Below the pieces are notes generated by a model. The model ran no database searches and was not told where the DNA came from. It saw only the letters and a program-made list of their open reading frames with translations. 64,000 bases of DNA from NCBI RefSeq assembly GCF_026262645.1, contig NZ_SHNO01000001.1:1240001-1304000 (forward strand). The letters are read 5' to 3'. The translations under genes were made by a program, and so were the position numbers. The DNA comes from Candidatus Marimicrobium litorale. Its GTDB lineage: Bacteria > Pseudomonadota > Gammaproteobacteria > Pseudomonadales > Halieaceae. This document shows, piece after piece, positions 56,131 to 64,000 of the stretch. Numbering within the stretch: position 1 is the stretch's first letter; the number at the start of each line of letters is the position of its first letter.

Positions 56131-56663
56131 TGGATAAGCGCCTGCAGCAACTTCTGGACAAACAGGACATCACCGATCTTATCCACGCTTATTGCAATGC
56201 GGCAGATCGACACGATCATAAAAAGTTACGAGCGCTTTATCACGAGGACGCGACCGACGATCACGGTTCTTTTTTTTCGGGAGCGGCGATGGCCTTCATA
56301 GACCAAATGCCCGACATTCAGGCCCCTATGAAGATCCTGCATCACAATGTCACAACGATTAACATTGCAGTGGATGGCGACTACGCTGAGGGCGAGGTCT
56401 ATGTGCTGGCCTTCCATCAGGTTCAAGTCGACGCTGGAACAGCCGACCTACTGATCGGAGGGCGCTATTTGGACCGCTATGAGAAGCGGAAAGATCAATG
56501 GAAATTCAGTCATCGGACGATTGTCACAGACTGGGCACGCCATGTATCTCCATCAGAAGTCAGCCTGGACCACCCCATGGTAGCGGGCTCACACATAGGC
56601 CAACCTGGCCCAAACGACCCGTCATACGGCTTTTTTCGTCTATTGCAGCGAGGCATTCACTAG
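56130..56663 (+). CDS. SnoaL-like (NTF2 fold) protein
   Basis: A 177-residue cone-fold protein (KQDITDLIHAYCNAADRHDHKKLRALYHEDATDDHG), typical of the SnoaL_4 group that includes small isomerases, dehydratases and ring-hydroxylating dioxygenase-like proteins. A potential catalytic Asp/His set (DRHD, DDHG, HHNVTTINI) is present. Start GTG 56130-56132 overlaps the pdxJ stop. The reaction is unknown. Confidence 0.78.
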   Translation: MDKRLQQLLDKQDITDLIHAYCNAADRHDHKKLRALYHEDATDDHGSFFSGAAMAFIDQMPDIQAPMKILHHNVTTINIAVDGDYAEGEVYVLAFHQVQVDAGTADLLIGGRYLDRYEKRKDQWKFSHRTIVTDWARHVSPSEVSLDHPMVAGSHIGQPGPNDPSYGFFRLLQRGIH

Positions 56664-56757
56664 GTATCAAGCCGTGCCAATTGCGCAACCGCAAGCAATC
56701 AAGTGATAATACGAGGCATAACTCATACTATCCCTTCCAGCGGAGGGGGCGAGCAGC

Positions 56758-58338
56758 ATGAACACGACATCGCGAAAAATTCAGCTCATGGACACCACAC
56801 TGCGGGACGGAGAACAGACCCAGGGCGTGTCCTATGCGCCCGAAGAAAAGGTCAATCTCGCCAAGGCCTTGCTACAACAACTGCGGGTTGATCGTATCGA
56901 GGTCGCCTCCGCCAGGGTCTCCCAAGGGGAAATGGAGGCGGTAGCCAGCATGAACCAGTGGGCTCAGGCGCATGATCTCAGTGATCGTATCGAGGTCTTG
57001 GGGTTCGTCGATCACACCCTCAGCGTCGATTGGATTCTGCAGACTGGCGGGCAGGTTATCAACCTCTTAACCAAGGGCAGCGAAAAGCATTGTCGTGAAC
57101 AACTCGGCAAAACGCTCGACCAACACCTGAGCGAGATACTGCGTACGGTAGATTATGCATTGATGAAAGGCCTCAAGGTTAACGCTTATCTGGAGGACTG
57201 GTCCAACGGATATCGCGACAGCCGGGATTACGTTTATGAGATGATGGACAGACTGAAGGACTGCGGTATAGACCACTTCATGCTTCCCGACACTCTGGGT
57301 GTAATGTCGCCGGAGGACGTTTTTGACAGCCTTACCGACATGACAAGTCGCTACCCCGAGCAACAATTCGATTTCCATCCTCACAACGACTACGGCCTGG
57401 CAACCGCCAACGTGATGGCTGCGGTGCGTGCTGGTGTCAGCGCCGTGCACTGCACCGTCAATTGTCTTGGAGAACGCGCGGGCAATGCATCACTGGCCGA
57501 AATCGCAGTCGTGCTCAATGACAAAATGGGCATGGAATTATCTATTGATGAAAGTTATATCGTACAGCTGAGCACGATGGTGGAGTCTTTCTCGGGTAAG
57601 CGCGTACCCGCCAATGCGCCTATTGTTGGCGCCGACGTATTTACCCAAACCGCCGGAATACATGCAGACGGAGATCACAAGGGAGGCCTCTACGAAACGC
57701 GACTAAGCCCTGAGCGCTTTTCTCGCACCAGGAGCTACGCACTCGGGAAAATGAGCGGCAAAGCATCACTTATGAAAAATCTCGAGGCGCTGGGCCTTAG
57801 CCTCTCAGAAGAAAATCAGAAGAAGGTACTTGCGAGAATCGTCAAACTGGGTGATTCGAAGGCGCAGATTACGACCGATGATCTGCCATTTATCATCGCT
57901 GAGGTACTGGAAAGTAAGAATTATCACCATATCAAACTGCTTGGCTGCTCGGTGACCAGCAGCTTCAACTTGACATCCACCGCAACTATCAGCGTGGATG
58001 TAGATGGTGAAGAGTTACAGGGAGTAGGTTCCGGTAACGGCGGATTCGATGCCTTCATCGCCGCAATCAACGACGTGATGGCGCCGAAAAACTACAAGCT
58101 ACCAGAACTGCTTGACTACGAAATCAGAATTCCACGAGGCGGGCATACCAGTGCATTAACTGAATGCGTGATCACCTGGGATTGTGACGATCAGGAAATC
58201 AAAACACGGGGTGTGCACTCTAATCAGGTTTTTGCCGGTATTTTAGCCAGCCTGCGCATCATCAATTTGCAGCTGCACGAACGCTCCTCCCCAGACGCGG
58301 TATTGTCGGTGCATGGCGCATCAGAGAGCCAGATGTAG
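56758..58338 (+). CDS. 2-isopropylmalate/citramalate synthase family enzyme (LeuA-like)
   Basis: Acetyl-CoA aldol-type synthase of the LeuA/CimA/NifV superfamily, 526 residues. The DRE-TIM catalytic domain shows LMDTTLRDGEQTQGV (metal Asp), FHPHNDYGLATANV (metal His) and HCTVNCLGERAGNASLAE; the C-terminal half (about 370-515) is a LeuA regulatory-type domain with VGSGNGGFDAF. Substrate choice (2-oxoisovalerate or pyruvate) is not decidable by eye. The convergent leuB 20 bases away argues for branched-chain amino acid synthesis. It starts 94 bases after the SnoaL gene, with a GGAGGGG-type site upstream. Confidence 0.87.
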   Translation: MNTTSRKIQLMDTTLRDGEQTQGVSYAPEEKVNLAKALLQQLRVDRIEVASARVSQGEMEAVASMNQWAQAHDLSDRIEVLGFVDHTLSVDWILQTGGQVINLLTKGSEKHCREQLGKTLDQHLSEILRTVDYALMKGLKVNAYLEDWSNGYRDSRDYVYEMMDRLKDCGIDHFMLPDTLGVMSPEDVFDSLTDMTSRYPEQQFDFHPHNDYGLATANVMAAVRAGVSAVHCTVNCLGERAGNASLAEIAVVLNDKMGMELSIDESYIVQLSTMVESFSGKRVPANAPIVGADVFTQTAGIHADGDHKGGLYETRLSPERFSRTRSYALGKMSGKASLMKNLEALGLSLSEENQKKVLARIVKLGDSKAQITTDDLPFIIAEVLESKNYHHIKLLGCSVTSSFNLTSTATISVDVDGEELQGVGSGNGGFDAFIAAINDVMAPKNYKLPELLDYEIRIPRGGHTSALTECVITWDCDDQEIKTRGVHSNQVFAGILASLRIINLQLHERSSPDAVLSVHGASESQM

Positions 58339-58357
58339 GGGGCTCCGACTCCCGCCG

Positions 58358-59467
58358 CTATTTCGGAACGGGCATCGCTTCCAGCGCCGCGACTACCTTG
58401 TCTCCGAACTCAGCGGTCTTGATCATTTTTACATCGCTGCCGGGCTTGGACAGATCCGGTGTGGAAAAGCCCTCCGCAAACACACTTTGCATGGCACGCC
58501 AGACATTCTGCGATTCCTCAACCATGCCGAAACTATTTTCCAGCATCATCGCGACGGAGCCGATCATGGAGTAAGGGTTAGCGATATTTTGTCCGGCGAT
58601 GTCCGGCGCCGACCCATGAGACGGCTCGTAGTAACTTTTTTCGGGACCCTTGCAGGCAGAAGGCATCAATCCCAGCGAACCCAGAATGCCGCCTCCCTGA
58701 TCGCTGAGAATATCGCCGAACATGTTTTCCATGACCATAACATCGAACTGCCCCGGATTTAGACACAGCAGCGTGGCGGCTGCATCTACGAGGATGTGCC
58801 GGATCTCAACCTCGGGGTATTCCTCTGCGACCTCCTCGAGCACCTCGTTCCACAACACACTGGATTTCAAGACGTTACTCTTGTGGATGTTATGCAGTAC
58901 CTTTTTACGGCGCATGGCCAGCTGCAAAGCCTCGTGCATGATTCGGCGAATCTGCTCCTCATCGTACTCCAGCGTCTCTCTGACATAGCGCAGCCCCTGC
59001 TCATTCACTCCGACTTCCTTCTTACCAAAGTACAAACCACCCACAAGTTCGCGCACCATGATGAGATCTATACCCTCACCGATAACCTCGGGCTTTAGCG
59101 GGGAAAAATGCGCCAGTCCTTTAGGCAGGGAAACCGGCCGGAAATTTGCGAACGTATTGTAGCGGCGCCGCAGGGGCAACAGAGCTCCGCGTTCCGGCTG
59201 TAAATCTACCGGGATTTTTTTTGACTCTTCATGACTCAGGCCGATAGGGCCCTTGAGAATAGCGTCGGCGTCGTCACATATGGCCTTGGTGGCTTCAGGA
59301 AACGGGTGTCCCACCTTAAAATAAGCGCCAGCCCCGAATTCTGCTTCGACCAGGTTAAAACTGATGTCATTGCGCTGCTCAACGAGCTTAAATACCTTTA
59401 CGGCCTCGGCCATGATTTCAGGACCAATGCCATCACCCGCCAACAGGGCTATCGTGTAGTTCGTCAT
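58358..59467 (-). CDS. leuB: 3-isopropylmalate dehydrogenase
   Basis: NAD-dependent oxidative decarboxylase of leucine synthesis, 369 residues. IALLAGDGIGPEIMAEAVKV, LIMVRELVGGLYFG and the active-site DVMVMENMFGDILSDQGGG fit; the C-terminal HGSAPDIAGQNIANP binds cofactor. The frame extends 15 codons upstream but the ATG at 59465-59467 gives the family start MTNYTIALL. leuC and leuD are not in the window. A related substrate such as 3-methylmalate is possible. Confidence 0.92.
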   Translation of the reverse strand: MTNYTIALLAGDGIGPEIMAEAVKVFKLVEQRNDISFNLVEAEFGAGAYFKVGHPFPEATKAICDDADAILKGPIGLSHEESKKIPVDLQPERGALLPLRRRYNTFANFRPVSLPKGLAHFSPLKPEVIGEGIDLIMVRELVGGLYFGKKEVGVNEQGLRYVRETLEYDEEQIRRIMHEALQLAMRRKKVLHNIHKSNVLKSSVLWNEVLEEVAEEYPEVEIRHILVDAAATLLCLNPGQFDVMVMENMFGDILSDQGGGILGSLGLMPSACKGPEKSYYEPSHGSAPDIAGQNIANPYSMIGSVAMMLENSFGMVEESQNVWRAMQSVFAEGFSTPDLSKPGSDVKMIKTAEFGDKVVAALEAMPVPK

Positions 59468-59607
59468 AAAATCGTTCTCTGATTTAAGTGGGCAAATGTG
59501 TTCAAGCCACAACTGGCCAAGTCGAAAAGGGCGGTATTCTACTGTAATTGGGTTGATCTTTCATAGGTCTCACCCCCGCCCCACTTCTGGCGCACCGCGA
59601 GCATGAT

Positions 59608-61197
59608 TTATATGCGAGGCACCGATGCGAGCAGCGTCCGCGTATACTTGTGCTCCGGGTGGGTGAGAATCTTTTCTGCCGCCCCCTCCTCCACCAGCTT
59701 CCCTCCTTGCATAACGCCTACACGGTGAGCCATGCCCGGAACAATAGAAAAGTCATGGGTGATGAACAAGTAGGACACACCTGAATCTTGCTGTAGCGCC
59801 TTCAACAACGCGAGCACCTCCGCACGGATCGAAACATCCAGTGCGCTGGTGGGCTCGTCACAGATAATCAGCTCCGGTTTGACAGCCAGTGCGCGCGCTA
59901 TCGCTACGCGCTGCAACTGGCCGCCTGACAGCTCATGCGGATAGCGGCCGCTGAATTCTTCTTCCAGATGCACCTTTCGGAGTAGATTACTGACCGCTTC
60001 CTCGCTCGCACCGGGGTCAGTGCCGAGTGCATCCATTCCCTCACGGATAATACCCGCAACCGTCATGCGTGGATTCATAGAGGAATACGGGTTCTGGAAT
60101 ATGACCTGTATTTTGGCACGGTAGGGTTGCATTGCACCTCTCCCCAAATCTTGCAGGGGTTTTCCTTCGAACAGGATACGTCCACCAGCCAATGATTCGA
60201 GGTTTAAAATAGCGCGACCAAGCGTCGATTTTCCGCTGCCCGATTCACCCACCAATACATAGGTCTCACCGCGACCAATGCTCAGTGATACACCGTCTAC
60301 GGCTCGCGTATGATCTACCACCCGCTGCAGGACGCCACGTCGTATTGGAAAATACACTTTGATGTTCTCCAGCTGCAGCAGCGGCGCTCTGCGCGAAATG
60401 GGTAAAAATGCATTCAGGTCGGGCAGCGCATCGATCAGGCGGCGGCTGTATTCCTCTCGGGGATTATGGAAAAACGTCTCTACGGGCGATCTTTCAATGA
60501 TCTCACCTGCGTACATCACCGCCACCTCGTCGGCAATACTGCTTACCACAGCCATGTCATGGGTGATCAGCAACACCGCCAGTTGGCGTGTTCGGGTGAG
60601 TCCCTTGATGAGTGCAAGAACCTGCTCCTGAATGGTCACATCCAGAGCTGTCGTGGGCTCATCCGCAATCAGCACATCAGGCTCGCATGCCAAAGCCATG
60701 GCAATCATGACGCGCTGCTGCTGGCCGCCGGATAGCTGATGCGGAAAGAAGTGATAGCGCTCCTGCGGGTCCTGCACCCCTACCTCTGCAAATATTTGCA
60801 TTACGCGCCGCTGCAGACCCTCTCCTCGCACCGGGGTGTGCAATTGCAATGTCTCTGCCACCTGCTCGCCGACCTTCTGCACCGGGTTGAGGGCTGTCAT
60901 GGCATTCTGGAAAATCATTGCCACACGCTCACCCCGCACGGATTGCATCTCAGCTTCTGGCAGGTCAAAAAGGTCCTGTCCGCCTACCCTGACCGAACCG
61001 CTGGTAATCGTTAGCGCATCGGGCAGCAGACGCATGGCGGCAAGGGAAGTGACGGATTTACCGCTGCCTGACTCCCCGACCAACGCGAATACCCTACCGG
61101 GGTGCAGGTCGAAACTGACGCTCTTGATGATCTCAGCGGACGTCGCGGTCACCTGCACTCGTAAATCCTGTACCTGCATGGCCGAAGGTGGCGTCAT
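59608..61197 (-). CDS. Peptide ABC transporter, fused double ATP-binding protein (YejF-like)
   Basis: A 529-residue protein with two ATPase domains, the arrangement of YejF. First half: Walker [14 protein letters not shown], signature [10 protein letters not shown], Walker [12 protein letters not shown]. Second half: [35 protein letters not shown]. It powers uptake of oligopeptides or microcin-C-like peptides through the two permeases upstream; its start overlaps the YejE-like gene by four bases. Last gene of a binding protein-permease-permease-ATPase operon. Confidence 0.92.
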   Translation of the reverse strand: MTPPSAMQVQDLRVQVTATSAEIIKSVSFDLHPGRVFALVGESGSGKSVTSLAAMRLLPDALTITSGSVRVGGQDLFDLPEAEMQSVRGERVAMIFQNAMTALNPVQKVGEQVAETLQLHTPVRGEGLQRRVMQIFAEVGVQDPQERYHFFPHQLSGGQQQRVMIAMALACEPDVLIADEPTTALDVTIQEQVLALIKGLTRTRQLAVLLITHDMAVVSSIADEVAVMYAGEIIERSPVETFFHNPREEYSRRLIDALPDLNAFLPISRRAPLLQLENIKVYFPIRRGVLQRVVDHTRAVDGVSLSIGRGETYVLVGESGSGKSTLGRAILNLESLAGGRILFEGKPLQDLGRGAMQPYRAKIQVIFQNPYSSMNPRMTVAGIIREGMDALGTDPGASEEAVSNLLRKVHLEEEFSGRYPHELSGGQLQRVAIARALAVKPELIICDEPTSALDVSIRAEVLALLKALQQDSGVSYLFITHDFSIVPGMAHRVGVMQGGKLVEEGAAEKILTHPEHKYTRTLLASVPRI

Positions 61198-62561
61198 GCT
61201 GAAGCTCCTCTTGCGCTGGTTCTGGGGTCGAACGCATCGCGAACCAGATCAGAAAACAAGTTGGCGGCCAGTACCAGAACAAACATGAAGAAGAACGCGC
61301 CACTCAGGGTCCACCAAATGGCTGGCTCCCGAGACAGTTCTGAGCGAGCGCTGTTGATCATATTGCCCCAGCTTCCCATCGACGGATCAACACCGACACC
61401 AATATAGGACAGGACTGCCTCCGCCAGGACCAGCGCACTAAAATCCAATACAAAAGTAATCAAAATAATGTGCGCGACATTAGGCATAACGTGACGAGAC
61501 AGTATGCGCGTGTGGCTGACACCAAACGCATGAGCCGCTTGCACATACTCGAGCTGACTAATTTTCAACGTTTCTGCCCGGATCAGACGGCAAAGGGATG
61601 ACCAGCTTGTCACGCCGAGAATAAAACATAGCGCCACAAATCGGGCATCGGCTTTTTCCAGCCCAATGGAAAAAGCATCGGGATTCAGATCAATATAGAC
61701 TTGGAACAAGAGTACAGAAGCCGCAATAAGGAGAATACCCGGTATAGAGCTCAGCGTTGTATACAAATATTGAACAACATCATCTACCCAGCCTTTGAAG
61801 TAACCCGCCAGCACCCCCAGAGTGATGGCAATAGGCATCATTATCAATGTAGCCAGGGTGCCCAGTAAGATACCCGTGCGGATGCCCTTGATACTCTGGT
61901 AGGCCACGTCGACGCCACCGAGATCCGTACCGAGTAAGTGGTAATAGCGACTGAGACTTACCAGCCAGGTGCCAAGACAGATCACTACAGCCAGGGTCAA
62001 CCACGCATACCTCCACGGGAGTTCACTGCTGCGAGTGAGCAGCCAGGGTACACTCAGCACAACAAGCGATATGATCAACCCAATGAACAGCGCTTGTAAT
62101 GATTTCAGTAAAATATCCGCAGCGCGATCTCCACTGTGCTCTAGATGCGTGCCCGCGTGCTCAAGCACGGGGAAATCTCTAAAAGGGCGACCCTGACTAT
62201 CCTTCATATTCTGTTTCTCGAAGGATTTCAGGGCGAAGGGCGCAGAGTATGTGCGCTCGTAACGATCACCCATCCCACCGAGAATCATATCGAGCACACT
62301 GGTTGCCTTGTTTTCGTAAAATACCTGCTGCGCTGCGCCCGGAACCGATGGCAGCGCCCGGCGAAAATGCAAAGAATCGAGTAGCGCAACGCCGACATAA
62401 ACCAGAATCAAGGTAAACGTCACCATACCTAGCGGACTGCTGAATACCTGCGACCAATGCGCACGTGTCTGCGGATTTTTTCGAAGTTGCAGAAAAAAAA
62501 GGGCGAGCGCGACCACTAGCAGAAATATCAAAGCGTCGGACCAGAGTATGAGTACTTTCAC
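61194..62561 (-). CDS. Peptide ABC transporter permease (YejE-like)
   Basis: A 455-residue inner-membrane permease. It has two N-terminal hydrophobic segments, a long periplasmic region (about 70-155), and a C-terminal DppC/OppC-type domain with the EAA-like loop VQAAHAFGVSHTRILSRHVMPN that contacts the ATPase. The N-terminal extension is longer than in ordinary OppC and fits YejE. It lies three bases after the YejB-like gene. Confidence 0.9.
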   Translation of the reverse strand: MKVLILWSDALIFLLVVALALFFLQLRKNPQTRAHWSQVFSSPLGMVTFTLILVYVGVALLDSLHFRRALPSVPGAAQQVFYENKATSVLDMILGGMGDRYERTYSAPFALKSFEKQNMKDSQGRPFRDFPVLEHAGTHLEHSGDRAADILLKSLQALFIGLIISLVVLSVPWLLTRSSELPWRYAWLTLAVVICLGTWLVSLSRYYHLLGTDLGGVDVAYQSIKGIRTGILLGTLATLIMMPIAITLGVLAGYFKGWVDDVVQYLYTTLSSIPGILLIAASVLLFQVYIDLNPDAFSIGLEKADARFVALCFILGVTSWSSLCRLIRAETLKISQLEYVQAAHAFGVSHTRILSRHVMPNVAHIILITFVLDFSALVLAEAVLSYIGVGVDPSMGSWGNMINSARSELSREPAIWWTLSGAFFFMFVLVLAANLFSDLVRDAFDPRTSARGASA

Positions 62562-62564
62562 AAT

Positions 62565-63542
62565 CTACTCCAGGCGCACCCTGGGGTCGGCCCAGGTATA
62601 AGATATATCGGTGAGAATCAGCCCCACGATATAAAGGATGGAACCGAGAAACACCATGCTCCGAACAATAGCGAAATCCTGCGACTGGATCGCATCGAGC
62701 ATATAACTGCCGAGACCGGGTATTCCGAAAAAGGATTCAATCAGTAGTCCTCCCATGAACAGCGACGGGATAATTACCACCACACCAGTCAGTATAGGTA
62801 TCAGCGCATTGGGTAAAATATGTCGAAAAAGAATACGAATTTCACTGGCGCCTTTCGCCCTGGCAGTGCGCACGTAGTCCTGATTAGCCTCCTCTAGGAA
62901 TAACGTGCGGTACCAGCGGGCTCCAGAACCTATCCCGGCGATTACACCCACGAGTACGGGCAATAGCATAAATTTCCACACTTGCGCATCCATGTGGAAA
63001 CCGGAAATCGGCACCAGTTTCCAGACTCTGGCAACGAGATACTGCCCACCGATGATATAAAACAGGTATGAAATAGACATTAGCGCCACGAATATAAATA
63101 CCGCCCAGCGATCGAGCCTGGTCCCATGAAACATAACCACCAGCAAGGCGACACAGATGTTGACCCAGATTCCCACCGCGAAGGTGGGCAAAGCAACCGC
63201 TAGGCTGGGCCACATCCTGGTAGAAACATCTGTCGTGATATCACGTCCACTTTCCGAACGACCGAAGTCAAAAGCAAACAACTTGACTGATTTGGTAAAA
63301 AATATTGTTTCGATGAGCATACCTTGACCAGCGGCTCCCTCGTTGTAGAACAGCGGGAGATCGTAGCCATTTTTCTGCTTCCAGGACTCGATCGCCTCAG
63401 GGGTGACATATTTCTCGCCCAGCTGGGAAGCAGCCATGTCGTCAGGAGAATTCACAACAAAGAAAAGCATGAAGGTCAAAAGGTTGACGCCAACCAGAAT
63501 GGGAACCGCATAAATTAGCCGCCTGATAATATACGCCAGCAT
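62565..63542 (-). CDS. Peptide ABC transporter permease (YejB-like)
   Basis: A 325-residue DppB/OppB-type permease. MLAYIIRRLIYAVPILVGVN is the typical N terminus; the frame runs 42 codons further, but the ATG at 63540-63542 is preceded by GGAGAGG, so this start is chosen. The EAA loop is YVRTARAKGASEIRILFRHILPN. Insert KYVTPEAIESWKQKNGYDLP is typical of the YejB branch. Confidence 0.92.
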   Translation of the reverse strand: MLAYIIRRLIYAVPILVGVNLLTFMLFFVVNSPDDMAASQLGEKYVTPEAIESWKQKNGYDLPLFYNEGAAGQGMLIETIFFTKSVKLFAFDFGRSESGRDITTDVSTRMWPSLAVALPTFAVGIWVNICVALLVVMFHGTRLDRWAVFIFVALMSISYLFYIIGGQYLVARVWKLVPISGFHMDAQVWKFMLLPVLVGVIAGIGSGARWYRTLFLEEANQDYVRTARAKGASEIRILFRHILPNALIPILTGVVVIIPSLFMGGLLIESFFGIPGLGSYMLDAIQSQDFAIVRSMVFLGSILYIVGLILTDISYTWADPRVRLE

Positions 63543-63553
63543 TCTTACCTCTC

Positions 63554-64000
63554 CTATCGACCTACCGTCTCGCGCTGTCGCCGTCTGTAAGCCAGAATGC
63601 CCGGCACGGCCAGCCCAGCCAGCAGCAACAAGCCGCCATAAATTGGCCAGGTTACGGGCTTGTTCCAAAGTTTTTGCATTTCTGGCCGCAAATCGGTGTC
63701 GATTCGGGTGTACTTTAGCGTTGCCTTGGAAATGCCGTGACGCTTGTTGTTATGTACCCAGCTATTATTGAGATAGATCTCCTTGGGGTAAAACGCATAC
63801 AGCCAGACCGCATCGCGCCGAGCGAGATCGACCATATCAGCTATGAGTGCGTCTCGCTCAGGTCCGGGAGGCAATACGCGCATCCTGCGGAACATCGCAT
63901 CGTATTCGTCATTGGCATAGTTGCTGTTATTGGCGCCGTCACATTCGCATAACAATGGACTTTCTGGCCCGTACAGCAAGAAAAGGAAATTTTCAGGATC
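63554..64000 (-). CDS. Peptide ABC transporter substrate-binding protein, C-terminal end with membrane anchor (partial)
   Basis: The 3' end of a family 5 (YejA/OppA-type) extracellular binding protein; the rest lies beyond the window. The visible ~148 residues begin DPENFLFLLYGPESPL, contain NNSNYANDEYDAMFRRMR, and end in a hydrophobic helix (WPIYGGLLLLAGLAVPGILAY) with a basic tail (RRRQRETVGR). Most such proteins are free periplasmic or lipidated at the N terminus, so a C-terminal membrane anchor is unusual. The stop is 11 bases before the YejB-like start. Confidence 0.85.
   Translation of the reverse strand, partial: DPENFLFLLYGPESPLLCECDGANNSNYANDEYDAMFRRMRVLPPGPERDALIADMVDLARRDAVWLYAFYPKEIYLNNSWVHNNKRHGISKATLKYTRIDTDLRPEMQKLWNKPVTWPIYGGLLLLAGLAVPGILAYRRRQRETVGR

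Overview
The window looks like chromosomal DNA of a free-living, probably marine gammaproteobacterium. The gene orders thrS-infC-rpmI-rplT-pheS-pheT and gyrA-serC-pheA-tyrA-aroA-cmk-rpsA-ihfB, and the set mtaD-ubiG-mupP-yciK, are those of Pseudomonas and its relatives. The peripheral genes (Coq4, a short PlsB-like acyltransferase, a DapB-like/molybdopterin enzyme pair) suggest a Halieaceae/Cellvibrionales-type organism. That placement is inference; no rRNA is present. No insertion sequence, integrase, phage or CRISPR array was seen.

Layout. 1-6180 (minus): translation operon thrS, infC (AUU start), rpmI, rplT, pheS, pheT (cut by the window edge), with a terminator or attenuator between rplT and pheS. 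6536-8554: uvrB. 8708-8783: tRNA-Asn with its own promoter and terminator. 9137-25805: accessory region with a TylF-like methyltransferase, a PhyH-like dioxygenase, a PlsB-like acyltransferase, a DUF3089 lipoprotein, a plus-strand trio (molybdopterin oxidoreductase, DapB-like dehydrogenase, SDR), Coq4 with two small membrane proteins, a 948-base gap holding a possible structured RNA, and a 1318-residue sulfotransferase-GT2-GT4-sulfotransferase protein. 25869-29900 (minus): a three-gene module for making and loading UDP-QuiNAc (WbpV-, WbpL- and WbpM-like).

29965-41862 (minus): ComEA-like protein, pyrF, lapA, ihfB, rpsA, cmk, aroA, tyrA, pheA, serC, gyrA. 42160-45666 (plus): methylthioadenosine/SAH deaminase, ubiG, mupP, yciK. 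45663-48440 (minus): rluB, scpB, scpA. 48486-48562: tRNA-Arg(TCG). 48933-51347 (plus): a carbamoyltransferase-SxtJ-DUF5989 cassette including a 50-residue gene. 51500-56663: yciO, rnm, yciB, yciI, an SH3 protein, a cyclophilin, pdxJ and a SnoaL-like protein. 56758-59467: a LeuA-family synthase convergent with leuB. 59608-64000 (minus): a Yej-type peptide ABC transporter whose binding protein is cut by the window end.

The main interpretive point is that accessory and surface-polysaccharide genes lie between tRNA-Asn/uvrB on one side and ihfB-rpsA on the other. In Pseudomonas aeruginosa these same landmarks flank the O-specific antigen locus. The site therefore looks like a conserved address for O-antigen genes, here holding a QuiNAc start module, a giant sulfotransferase/glycosyltransferase protein and possible decorating enzymes. 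No Wzx, Wzy or ligase gene is in the window.
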